Positions 8,086-15,854 of a stretch of DNA of 32,547 bases are shown here, one piece after another. Source of the stretch: Bacteroidia bacterium (GTDB lineage: Bacteria; Bacteroidota; Bacteroidia; Chitinophagales; Saprospiraceae). The position numbers and the translations under genes were made by a program. The notes beneath the pieces are model-generated. The model saw only the letters and a list, made by a program, of their open reading frames with translations. It did no database searches and was not told where the DNA came from. Each line of letters starts with the position of its first letter. Position 1 is the stretch's first letter. Location: NCBI GenBank assembly GCA_030430845.1, contig JAUIKE010000092.1, positions 1-32,547 on the forward strand, in the 5' to 3' direction.

Positions 8086-8982
8086 ATGGCTGCCAACTTA
8101 AAAGAAGTACGCGAAAGAATCAGCACTGTTAATAATACGCAGCAGATTACCAAAGCAATGAAGATGGTATCTGCAGCTAAATTGCGTAAAGCTCAGCAGG
8201 CTATTCAGCAAATGCGTCCTTATGCTGATAAGTTAAATGATATGCTCCGCAATATTCTTTCCAACCTGGAAGGAGAAAGCTTTTCTTCTTTCTCTAAGGA
8301 AAGACCCGTGGAAAATGTATGTATCGTAGTCGTAACTTCTAACAGAGGTTTGTGTGGCGCTTTTAACAATAACGTGTCGAAGGCAGCCGCTCAACTCATT
8401 GAAGACAAATACGCGGAGCAATATAATAGCGGCAAGCTACACATGCTAAATATTGGTAAAAAAGGATACGATTACTTCAGAAAACGTTATCCGGGAATTC
8501 ATTTCCATACCGAACATCTCCTGCTGTTTGATGATCTCAATTATGAAACCATCGGACTTGTTTCTCAGGGATTGATGGATGCCTTTGCCGACGAAAAATT
8601 TGACAAAGTAGAAGTGGCCTACGGACAGTTTAAAAATGCAGCTGTCCAGTATCCTATTACCCTCCAGTTTTTGCCTGTAGAGAAATTGGAAGTGGAAGAG
8701 GAAGGCGACAAAATGAAAGCTGATTATATTTTTGAACCTAGTATGGAAGGATTATTGGAAAATCTTGTTCCAAGCATCCTCCAGACTCAGTTTCAAAAAT
8801 TCGTATTAGATACGCACGCATCAGAACACGGAGCCCGAATGACCGCTATGGATTCGGCTACCGAAAACGCCAACGAATTACTGAAAGAACTGAAAATCTC
8901 TTACAATAAAGCACGTCAGGAAGCCATTACCAAGGAGATCCTCGAGATCGTTGGGGGCGCCGCTGCTTTGGAAAGCGATTAG
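8086..8982 (+). CDS. atpG: F-type ATP synthase subunit gamma
   Basis: Central rotor shaft of F1. Both diagnostic ends are present: the N-terminal helix NLKEVRERISTVNNTQQIT with KAMKMVSAAKLRKAQ, and the C-terminal helix MTAMDSATENANELL followed by NKARQEAITKEILEIVGGA. Length 298 aa is normal. It is the last gene of the operon: a strong terminator lies 33 nt after its stop, and atpD/atpC are not in the window. Confidence 0.97.
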   Translation: MAANLKEVRERISTVNNTQQITKAMKMVSAAKLRKAQQAIQQMRPYADKLNDMLRNILSNLEGESFSSFSKERPVENVCIVVVTSNRGLCGAFNNNVSKAAAQLIEDKYAEQYNSGKLHMLNIGKKGYDYFRKRYPGIHFHTEHLLLFDDLNYETIGLVSQGLMDAFADEKFDKVEVAYGQFKNAAVQYPITLQFLPVEKLEVEEEGDKMKADYIFEPSMEGLLENLVPSILQTQFQKFVLDTHASEHGARMTAMDSATENANELLKELKISYNKARQEAITKEILEIVGGAAALESD

Positions 8983-8997
8983 ACAGCATCTCACTAT

Positions 8998-9005
8998 TAC
9001 CTTTG
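8998..9005 (+). promoter_or_regulatory. Possible -7 box for the orphan D...ExK gene
   Basis: TACCTTTG, identical to the box in front of atpB, lies 16 nt after the atpG stop and 63 nt before the next start codon. The predicted start site near 9012 falls just before the terminator hairpin. There is no TTG at ideal spacing; the nearest is about 27 nt upstream. Confidence 0.4.
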
Positions 9006-9014
9006 AATTGTTTG

Positions 9015-9057
9015 AACGAAAGCCATTCCAGTCATTTGGAATGGCTTTCGTTTTTTA
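9015..9057 (+). terminator. Strong intrinsic terminator of the atp operon
   Basis: A perfect 16-bp stem, AACGAAAGCCATTCCA (9015-9030) against 9037-9052, has a 6-nt loop and runs straight into a six-T stretch. It is a textbook intrinsic terminator 33 nt after the atpG stop. Confidence 0.9.
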
Positions 9058-9067
9058 TCTTTATCCT

Positions 9068-9649
9068 ATGCAATTTCAGGAAAGTGAGCTCTCTTTCTAT
9101 TTCGGCCCGAATTGGCTGGCTCGTAAATACGATAGCCATCGTTTCTACAGCCGGCTCAGCGGCGCCGGGCTAAAAGCTGTGGATTTTATCACCATCTCTT
9201 CCGAAGGTCAACTGGTGCTATGGGAAATAAAAAATTTTTCCCGAAGAAAACCAGAGCTATCCCATGATCCGATCCAGAAAATTATTGAAGAAAAAGAAGC
9301 CTTTATCCAGGATATGAGCCAAAAGGTAAAGGATACCTTCACGGCCCTAAATGCTATTCATGGGTATTACCGCCGAAAATGGAGCTTCCGGTTTCGGAGT
9401 TGGTCCATGTCTTACCTTAAGCATTCACACCAGGATTGGTACTTTTGGTTGAAGGCTCATCAGTTGACGGCCCGGCCGGAGCATTGCCGGTTTATTTTAT
9501 TGATCGAAACAGAGGAGGCGCATCGACTGCCGGATGTGCACGGCCCGATTGAGATGCAGCTCCAAAACATGGTTCGACAGGTCGATGTGCTCGATCTTAA
9601 AAAGGCCAATATGCTACATGAAGTGAGTATTGAACTCATTCAAACCTGA
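9068..9649 (+). CDS. Hypothetical protein with a D...ExK nuclease-like motif
   Basis: I do not recognise a named family. The 193-residue protein has the spacing of a PD-(D/E)XK core: GAGLKAVDF with D39, then a strand LVLWEIKNF with E53 and K55 (D-x13-E-x-K). Patterns such as vDF...EiKnf are common in restriction-like and Holliday-junction-like nucleases, but also in inactive relatives. The rest is helical and rich in Trp, Arg, Lys and His (for example YYRRKWSFRFRSWSMSYLK). No signal peptide or membrane helix is seen, so it is probably cytoplasmic. ATG 9068 is chosen because the longer frame starts at a TTG inside atpG and would translate through the terminator. It has no obvious functional neighbour. 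Confidence 0.65.
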   Translation: MQFQESELSFYFGPNWLARKYDSHRFYSRLSGAGLKAVDFITISSEGQLVLWEIKNFSRRKPELSHDPIQKIIEEKEAFIQDMSQKVKDTFTALNAIHGYYRRKWSFRFRSWSMSYLKHSHQDWYFWLKAHQLTARPEHCRFILLIETEEAHRLPDVHGPIEMQLQNMVRQVDVLDLKKANMLHEVSIELIQT

Positions 9650-9747
9650 AATTTTACGATTCAACCCCCCCATAGCACGCTTCATCCTACTACGGAAGAT
9701 TTTCTTTTACAAAAAACGGAGGTTTGTAATAAAGAAAATTAACCGAC

Positions 9748-11136
9748 ATGAATCGCATAAGACCATTTTTCATTTTGACTGCCTTCCTGATGCCCTTTAC
9801 ATTACACGCCCAGCAAATACTTGACCAATATATCAGCGAAGCCCTGCAAAGTAACATCGCCCTTCAGCGACAGGAACTTTCCTACGCCAAAAGCCTGGAA
9901 GCTTTAAAAGAAGCCAAAGCCAATTTTTTACCCTCCCTTTCCCTCAATGCTCGCTATTCAGTTGCCCGGGGAGGTAGAGCGTTCGAAATCCCCATAGGTG
10001 ACCTTATGAACCCGGTCTATTCCAACCTTAATTTGGTTAACAACCTGAACCAATCCACTACTCCTGATTATCCGACTTTCCCTGAATATCCTCAGATTGA
10101 GAATGAACAGGTGAACTTTTTGAGAGAAACGGAGCAGGAGACCTATTTCAGGATGGTCTGGCCGGTGCTGAACACCGCTATTTTAAACAATCAAAAGATA
10201 CAGGCCAACCTCAGCGAAGCCGAAAAACTCTCCGTTGATATCTATAAACGCGAGTTGATCAAAGAGGTTAAAACCGCTTATTTTAACTATGCCAAGGCCG
10301 CCGCCGCCGTCGATTTGTTTGAAAATACCATGGACTTGGTAGCAGAGAACCTGCGAGCTTCTAATAGCTTGTTTGAAAATCATAAGGTAACCAAAGATGC
10401 CGTTTATGCCGCCGAGGCCCAACTGAAATCTGTGGAGCAACAACTAGCCGAAGCTCAAAAAAATGAGCAGGTCGCTGCGGCCTATTTCAACTTCTTGCTG
10501 AATCGAGATTATTCAACTTCCATAGAAATTGCGCCCATTGAAGAAAAGGCTCTGGCAGCCTGGTCACTCGATGAAGCACGCCGACAGGCATTCCGCTCAA
10601 GAGAAGAGTTTCAGCAGTTGAATCATTTTATGTCTGCTTCTCAAGACCAGATTAAGATGAATAAAGATGCGCTCCTTCCCGACCTGAATCTGGTGGTAGA
10701 CTACGGTGTACAGGGCACTAATTATGCCATCAACAGCGATTCTGACTTTGCTATGGGGTCTCTGGTGATGAGCTGGGACCTGGTCGATTTTAAAAGAAAA
10801 CACAAGGTCCAAAAAGCTCAGATTGCGAGAGAGGAGGTGGCTAAACAAAAAGAAGAGGCCTACCAACAAATCGGTCTGCAGGTAGTAAGCGCTTTTTATG
10901 AGCTGGAGGCTTCCCGCAAGTCGATAGCAGCTGCCCGGGCAGAGGTACAGTCGGCTCGCCAAGCCTTTCGCTTAGTGGATAAAAAATACCGGCAGGCACA
11001 GGCTAACCAGGTAGAATTTGTAGATGCCCGGACTCGCCTGACCAATGCCGAACAAAATCTCATCATCGCCCAATACGATTACCAGGTCCAGATCGCTGAG
11101 TATGAAAGAGTGACCGGAACCTATGCCTTGAATTAA
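9748..11136 (+). CDS. TolC-family outer-membrane efflux protein
   Basis: Outer-membrane channel of a tripartite efflux pump. A signal peptide (MNRIRPFFILTAFLMPFTLHA, followed by Q) precedes a mature part made of two long coiled-coil halves, as in the TolC duplication: QEILxx-like start QQILDQYISEALQSNIALQR, KAAAAVDLFENTMDLVAEN in the first half, and AEVQSARQAFRLVDKKYRQ and VDARTRLTNAEQNLI in the second. At 462 aa it has normal family length. It is first of three close genes (25 nt to the adaptor, then 58 nt to the pump), so the three are very likely one operon. The substrate cannot be read from sequence, and no TetR-type regulator is adjacent. Confidence 0.9.
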   Translation: MNRIRPFFILTAFLMPFTLHAQQILDQYISEALQSNIALQRQELSYAKSLEALKEAKANFLPSLSLNARYSVARGGRAFEIPIGDLMNPVYSNLNLVNNLNQSTTPDYPTFPEYPQIENEQVNFLRETEQETYFRMVWPVLNTAILNNQKIQANLSEAEKLSVDIYKRELIKEVKTAYFNYAKAAAAVDLFENTMDLVAENLRASNSLFENHKVTKDAVYAAEAQLKSVEQQLAEAQKNEQVAAAYFNFLLNRDYSTSIEIAPIEEKALAAWSLDEARRQAFRSREEFQQLNHFMSASQDQIKMNKDALLPDLNLVVDYGVQGTNYAINSDSDFAMGSLVMSWDLVDFKRKHKVQKAQIAREEVAKQKEEAYQQIGLQVVSAFYELEASRKSIAAARAEVQSARQAFRLVDKKYRQAQANQVEFVDARTRLTNAEQNLIIAQYDYQVQIAEYERVTGTYALN

Positions 11137-11161
11137 TCCGATTCCATATTCTTTTTTTAAA

Positions 11162-12295
11162 ATGAAAAAAATGAAACAAGCCAATATCACCCTGTTCGTA
11201 CTTTTAATAATACTGGCAGCCGCCTGCCAGACTGAAAACCCAGAAAGCGACACTTCTGCCAGACAGGCAAAAGAAGTAAAAACCGTGGAGGTGAAATCTT
11301 ATGACTACCAGGAAACCGTCTTTGCAAGCGGCCGGCTTTCTTCCACAGAAGAAGCCAAGCTTAGCTTCAAAACAGGCGGGATCATCAAAAAGATCTACGT
11401 ACGCGAAGGGCAGAGTGTCCGTAAAGGGCAGCTTCTGGCAGAGCTGACGCTGGACGAGATCCAGGCTCAGACACAGCAAGCCAATATTAGTCAGCAACAG
11501 GCCGATATCAATATCGAAAATGCCAAGCTGGCTTTGAAACTAGCTCAAAGAGATTACGATAATGCCCTGGGGCTATACCAGGACAGCGTAGCCACACTCG
11601 AACAGCTACAAAATGCAGAAGTACAACTCGAAAATGCCAAGAATCAGTTGGATGCCGCTCAGAAAGGAAAAAACCTAACCCAGCAGCAGATCAATGTGGC
11701 GCAGTTTAACCTGAAGTTTTCGCGCATTACAGCTCCTTCCGATGGGATCATACTGAAAAAATTAGCAGAGAACAATGAATTGGTTGGTCCGGGAAACCCT
11801 CTTTTCCTTTTCGGCTCAAAAGATAAAGCACAAGTCATTAAAGTGAACGTCACGGACAAAGATATCATCCACATCGAATTAGGTAACCCTGCTAACATCC
11901 ACTTCGATGCCTATCCCAATACGGAATTTGAAGGAACTGTTCGCGAAAAGGCCAGTATGGCAGATCCTTACACAGGTACTTATGAGATAGAAGTAGAGGT
12001 GCAGCCGGAGGGCAAGAAACTATATTCCGGATTCATTGGGCAGGTGAGGATCTTTACGGATGCAAAGCAAAATTTAGTCGCCATTCCGGTGGATGCCATG
12101 CTTAAGGCTGATGGTCAGGCAGGGGAGGTATTCATCGTCGAAGATAGCCTGGCCAAAAGAACTTCTGTCAGCATTTTTAAACTGGAAGGGCGGCATTTGC
12201 TCATCAGCAAGGGTTTGCTGCCTGGTGACGAGGTCATCATCAGTGGTGCCGGCTTCCTCAATGATAAAGAACCGGTAAAATTGGCTAACCAATAA
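11162..12295 (+). CDS. RND efflux periplasmic adaptor lipoprotein (MFP/HlyD type)
   Basis: Periplasmic adaptor linking the inner-membrane pump to the TolC-like channel. It begins with a lipoprotein signal and the likely lipidated Cys22 (AAAC). The lipoyl-like halves are visible as GIIKKIYVREGQSVRKGQLL (about 73-92) and FSRITAPSDGIILKK (about 181-195). Between them is a Gln/Ala/Asn-rich alpha-hairpin (residues about 95-175) that contacts the channel. The C-terminal part has beta-barrel and membrane-proximal domains. Length 377 aa is normal. ATG 11162 gives a short basic n-region; ATG 11171 is an alternative. Confidence 0.92.
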   Translation: MKKMKQANITLFVLLIILAAACQTENPESDTSARQAKEVKTVEVKSYDYQETVFASGRLSSTEEAKLSFKTGGIIKKIYVREGQSVRKGQLLAELTLDEIQAQTQQANISQQQADINIENAKLALKLAQRDYDNALGLYQDSVATLEQLQNAEVQLENAKNQLDAAQKGKNLTQQQINVAQFNLKFSRITAPSDGIILKKLAENNELVGPGNPLFLFGSKDKAQVIKVNVTDKDIIHIELGNPANIHFDAYPNTEFEGTVREKASMADPYTGTYEIEVEVQPEGKKLYSGFIGQVRIFTDAKQNLVAIPVDAMLKADGQAGEVFIVEDSLAKRTSVSIFKLEGRHLLISKGLLPGDEVIISGAGFLNDKEPVKLANQ

Positions 12296-12353
12296 GGTGC
12301 TCTTTTGGCCAGATGACCAGACCACTATACTCCCATACACAAAAAAAAGAATC

Positions 12354-15300
12354 ATGAATATCCCTAAATTTTCAATTAATAACTTCCAGCTAACGCTGAC
12401 CGCTTTTGTCGTATTTCTGGCATTGGGAATATCTGCCTTTTTAACCATGCCACAGCGGGAAGATCCTTCTTTGAAGATTGCCAACATTTTTGTAGTGGCT
12501 GTTTATCCCGGCGCCAGTCCGGCCGATATAGAAAGCCAGGTGGTTGACCCGATTGAAGAAGCGATCAATGAATTGGATGATATTAAGGAGATGGAAACGA
12601 CCATCCGGGACGGCGTGGCCATTACAGAGGTCGAGTTCACTTTTGGAGTAGATCCTGATGAAAAGTTTGACGACGTCCAACGCAAGGTCAACGGCATCCG
12701 CTCGGAATTGCCTGATGATCTGTACGAGCTGAATTTTACGAAGGCCTCCACCAATACGGTTACGATCATGCAGCTGGCCCTGACATCAGAGAAGGCTTCT
12801 TACCAAACCCTCAAGCGGGAGGCAGAAAAGGTAAAGAGAACCATCGAAAAAGTTGGAGGAGTCCGAAAAGTGGAGATTGAAGCCTATCCCGAGCAAGAGG
12901 TACGCATTGCCTTAGACCCCGTGAAAATGAAGCAGATGAATGTTTCCTTAGATCGGATCGAGCAAGCGATACAAAGCAATAATGCGAATATCCCCGGCGG
13001 TGCCGTGAAAGTATCGAACAAACTGTTCAACATAAAAACTTCCGGGGCATATGACGACCTGGAGCAGATAAAAAATACGGTGGTGGGGGCATATGAAGGG
13101 CGGATTGTCTATTTAAAAAACGTGGCCGAGGTTTTCTTTACGTATGAAGACGAACGATGGCTGGCCAGATACAACCAAAAGCGGGGTATTTATGTAAATG
13201 TACAGCAGAAGGACGGCTACAATATTTTTTCCGTAAGCAATCCGATCAAGGAAGATCTGTCAAAAATGGAATTGGCGGAAGACATTGAGATAGCCTATGT
13301 CTTTGATCAATCGCTAGGGGTAAAGGAAAGAGTGAGCGGCTTTTTAGGGAATTTATTACAAGGGATCGTACTGGTAGGAATTATTATTTTCCTGGCCCTG
13401 GGCGTTCGTTCTGCTTCTATTGTAATGATGGCTATTCCTCTATCGATTCTGATGGGCTTGTGGGCGGTCAGTAATTTTGGTTTTGCCTTACAGCAAATGT
13501 CGATCGCAGGACTGGTCGTTGCGCTGGGCTTACTGGTAGACAACTCCATCGCCATTATTGAAAATATAGAGCGATTTTTAGGACTGGGATATTCCAGTAA
13601 GGAGGCCGCCATTAGTGGAACAGAGCAGCTGGTTGCTCCGATTACCAGTGCCACCCTGACCACTATTCTTGCCTTCATTCCAATTATCATGATGCCTGAA
13701 ACGACTGGTGCATTCATTCGTGCCCTACCCGTAACGGTAACCATGACGCTGACCGCTTCGCTGATTATTGCTATTACGCTGACACCACTTCTAGCCAGCT
13801 GGATTTTAAAGGAAAAAAAGAAAACAGAAGTTCGCAAAGTGCCTGTTTTGTTCAAATGGATGAAAAAAATAGTGGAAGGTCCGTATCGGGCGACCCTTCA
13901 ATGGGTGATGAAACGGAAAATATTAAGTATTGGCTTGGCCGTTGCTATGTTGGTTGGTGCATTATCCCTTTTTCCGATGGTCGGCGTCTCTTTTTTCCCG
14001 AAGGCTGAAAAGCCCCAATTTAGGGTAACGGCCACCCTGGCCAACGGCAGTAATATTGAAGCGGTAGATGAGGTAATGAGGTACGTGGAGTCGGTTTTGG
14101 AAAAAAATGAAGAAGTGGCTTATTACGCTACCAATATAGGGCATGGAAATCCACGGATCTATTACAATGTGAATTCCACGAATTATTCCAATACATATGG
14201 GGAGGCGTTTGTGGTACTAAAATCCTACGATGTTGATTGTTTTTATAAGGTGTTGGAAGAGCTGCGAGAAGAGTTCGGTCGTTACACCGATGCTCGGATA
14301 GATGTACGGGAATTTGTTCAGGGCCCTCCATCTGAGGCACCCATTGCTATCAAGATCTTTGGTTCTGACCTGGACCAGCTACAGTCCTATGCGCTTCAGG
14401 TTGAAAATATAGTGAAAAACACGGAAGGGGCGATCAATGTTGAAAACCCTATCCGAACCAATAGTACGGACCTTCGCTTCCACGTGAATCGAGACAAGGC
14501 CATGATGTTGGGGGTGCCCATTTATCAAATTGATAAGACGATCCGCAGCTTTGTGAACGGTACGGTTGTGGGAACTTACAGGGATAAAGAAGCGGAAGAT
14601 TACAACATCGTCATGCGATATGACTACGACGAGCGATTTAAGCTGGAAGACTTTGATAAGGTTTCAGTGGCTTCCGCCACGGGGCGTTTTATTCCACTTG
14701 AGCAACTGGCAAGCATCACCTTTGATGAGGCACCCAGTCGAATCACCCACCTGGATCGTGAACGGACTGCTACGATACTGGCCGATCTTGGCAAGGACGA
14801 TTCCCTGGATGAGGTCGTGGCTGCTATCCGTACAGAGATGGATCAACTGGATTGGGCGGATGGGTACTCTTACACGTTCAAAGGCGACATTGAGACACGT
14901 AACAGTTCATTCGGGGGGATGGGGATTGCTTCAGGCATTGCATTGCTGCTCATTTTTGGAGTGTTGATTGTTCAGTTCAAATCTTTCAGTCAACCCTTGA
15001 TTATTTTCTCGGCTTTGCCTTTGGCGATCATTGGCAGCATTCTGGCGCTGCTTTTGACGGGTATTAGTTTTTCCTTCACGGCCTTTATCGGCCTGACCAG
15101 TTTGATTGGTATTGCGATTAATAACTCCATCGTATTGGTAGATTTTGCGAATAAGCTAAGAGAACAGGGAGCTTCAGCGCTGGAAGCAGCCCAGCAGGCC
15201 GGGGAGGTACGTTTTATCCCAATTGTGCTGACGACACTTACGACGATCCTGGGTTTGCTACCGCTCACTTTGAACGGAGGCTCCCTCTGGGCACCCATGG

Positions 15301-15389
15301 GCTGGACGATCATTGGCGGGCTGTTGACCTCCACGATGTTTGTGTTATTGTTAGTGCCTATTTTATATCAATTATTGACTAAAGAGTAG
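12354..15389 (+). CDS. RND-family inner-membrane efflux pump
   Basis: Proton-driven antiporter with 12 predicted membrane helices and two large periplasmic loops (1011 aa). The start MNIPKFSINNFQ at ATG 12354 is the typical RND beginning; the longer frame from GTG 12297 adds a 19-residue non-family leader. PGASPADIE, the GLLVDNSIAIIENIERF helix 4 and the INNSIVLVDFANKLRE helix 10 identify the family. The AcrB-type relay D-D-K is not complete: helix 4 has D396-N397 and helix 10 has N923-N924 where AcrB has Lys940. That resembles SwrC-type pumps more than AcrB. The substrate (drug, metal or lipid) is undecided. Last gene of the efflux operon. Confidence 0.9.
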   Translation: MNIPKFSINNFQLTLTAFVVFLALGISAFLTMPQREDPSLKIANIFVVAVYPGASPADIESQVVDPIEEAINELDDIKEMETTIRDGVAITEVEFTFGVDPDEKFDDVQRKVNGIRSELPDDLYELNFTKASTNTVTIMQLALTSEKASYQTLKREAEKVKRTIEKVGGVRKVEIEAYPEQEVRIALDPVKMKQMNVSLDRIEQAIQSNNANIPGGAVKVSNKLFNIKTSGAYDDLEQIKNTVVGAYEGRIVYLKNVAEVFFTYEDERWLARYNQKRGIYVNVQQKDGYNIFSVSNPIKEDLSKMELAEDIEIAYVFDQSLGVKERVSGFLGNLLQGIVLVGIIIFLALGVRSASIVMMAIPLSILMGLWAVSNFGFALQQMSIAGLVVALGLLVDNSIAIIENIERFLGLGYSSKEAAISGTEQLVAPITSATLTTILAFIPIIMMPETTGAFIRALPVTVTMTLTASLIIAITLTPLLASWILKEKKKTEVRKVPVLFKWMKKIVEGPYRATLQWVMKRKILSIGLAVAMLVGALSLFPMVGVSFFPKAEKPQFRVTATLANGSNIEAVDEVMRYVESVLEKNEEVAYYATNIGHGNPRIYYNVNSTNYSNTYGEAFVVLKSYDVDCFYKVLEELREEFGRYTDARIDVREFVQGPPSEAPIAIKIFGSDLDQLQSYALQVENIVKNTEGAINVENPIRTNSTDLRFHVNRDKAMMLGVPIYQIDKTIRSFVNGTVVGTYRDKEAEDYNIVMRYDYDERFKLEDFDKVSVASATGRFIPLEQLASITFDEAPSRITHLDRERTATILADLGKDDSLDEVVAAIRTEMDQLDWADGYSYTFKGDIETRNSSFGGMGIASGIALLLIFGVLIVQFKSFSQPLIIFSALPLAIIGSILALLLTGISFSFTAFIGLTSLIGIAINNSIVLVDFANKLREQGASALEAAQQAGEVRFIPIVLTTLTTILGLLPLTLNGGSLWAPMGWTIIGGLLTSTMFVLLLVPILYQLLTKE

Positions 15390-15438
15390 TTACGGCCTTT
15401 GGAAGGCAGAGCTTCTGATAATGTTAGACTCAAGTGTT

Positions 15439-15476
15439 GCTTAAAATAGAATGAGACAGCCTCATTCTATTTAAGC
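15439..15476. repeat. Long inverted repeat (hairpin) after the efflux operon
   Basis: The right arm (CTCATTCTATTTAAGC, 15461-15476) matches the left arm (15439-15455) at all 16 bases except for one bulged A in the left arm, around a 5-nt loop. Neither strand has a T-run after it. It may protect the 3' end of the efflux mRNA or be an interspersed element. Confidence 0.5.
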
Positions 15477-15519
15477 ATAGCTTTCAGCTTCTCAGATACG
15501 CAGCACCAATTTTAACATT

Positions 15520-15709
15520 TGACTACAATGAAAGGAGACTGTTATCTTAAATATCAGGAGTAGTAAAAAAGGAATGGACTACACCAGAACTAGATTTTAT
15601 TAACAAATTAGGGGACAAACCCTATTTATTTTTACTTAAAATTTCGGCCTTTTTTAGGGGTGTTTTGGAGTTAAGTATTTGATTGTTAGTTTTTTGTGTG
15701 ACTACAATG
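15520..15709 (+). repeat. Direct repeat of an 11-mer, 179 nt apart
   Basis: TGACTACAATG occurs at 15520-15530 and again at 15699-15709 in the gene-free gap. It could mark a small duplicated or inserted unit or be chance. Confidence 0.3.
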
Positions 15710-15727
15710 GCTGTTTTTTGTTCGAAT

Positions 15728-15763
15728 TTAGACCTCAAAGGTCTCGAGACCTTTGAGGTCTAA
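15728..15763. repeat. Perfect 36-bp palindrome
   Basis: The left half TTAGACCTCAAAGGTCTC (18 bases) is followed by its exact reverse complement with no spacer. Each half contains the smaller near-palindrome AGACCT-CAA-AGGTCT. A short spacer (ggagc) and a six-T run follow at about 15769-15774, so it may terminate transcription on the plus strand. The form resembles interspersed palindromes seen between genes of Bacteroidota. Confidence 0.8.
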
Positions 15764-15854
15764 GGAGCTTTTTTCTCTGATTTTTCACTCCAATCTCCCT
15801 TGTTACTTTTTCCACTCTCCTCCATTATACTATAGAACCAACACTCTATTATCC

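Larger units (their letters stand above)
15390..15727. other. AT-rich intergenic stretch with hairpins and a startless frame
   Basis: The gap between the RND pump and the PA14-OmpA gene (about 465 bases including the palindrome) has no convincing gene. It holds a small GCCTT/AAGGC hairpin (15395-15407), a larger hairpin at 15439-15476, a repeated 11-mer, a 5-bp TAGGG/CCCTA stem followed by an AT-rich run (15609-15634), and a frame at 15551-15679. That frame reads KKEWTTPELDF but has no start codon and follows a stop at 15548-15550. It may contain a decayed small gene. Confidence 0.5.

Noticed and set aside
8951..9067. Longer form of the D...ExK gene starting at TTG 8951
   Set aside because: It starts inside atpG and would translate through the terminator stem; ATG 9068 is clean.
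9630..9824. 64-codon frame between the D...ExK gene and the TolC-like gene
   Set aside because: It overlaps the start of the TolC-like gene and has no recognisable features.
12297..12353. RND pump starting at GTG 12297
   Set aside because: The extra 19 residues are unlike the family; MNIPKFSINNFQ at 12354 is the usual RND N-terminus.
13307..13855. 182-codon reading frame antisense to the RND pump
   Set aside because: It mirrors the hydrophobic helices of the pump and has no promoter or family features.
15753..15854. PA14-OmpA protein starting inside the palindrome
   Set aside because: The added N-terminus is low-complexity and hides the signal peptide that begins at ATG 15855.
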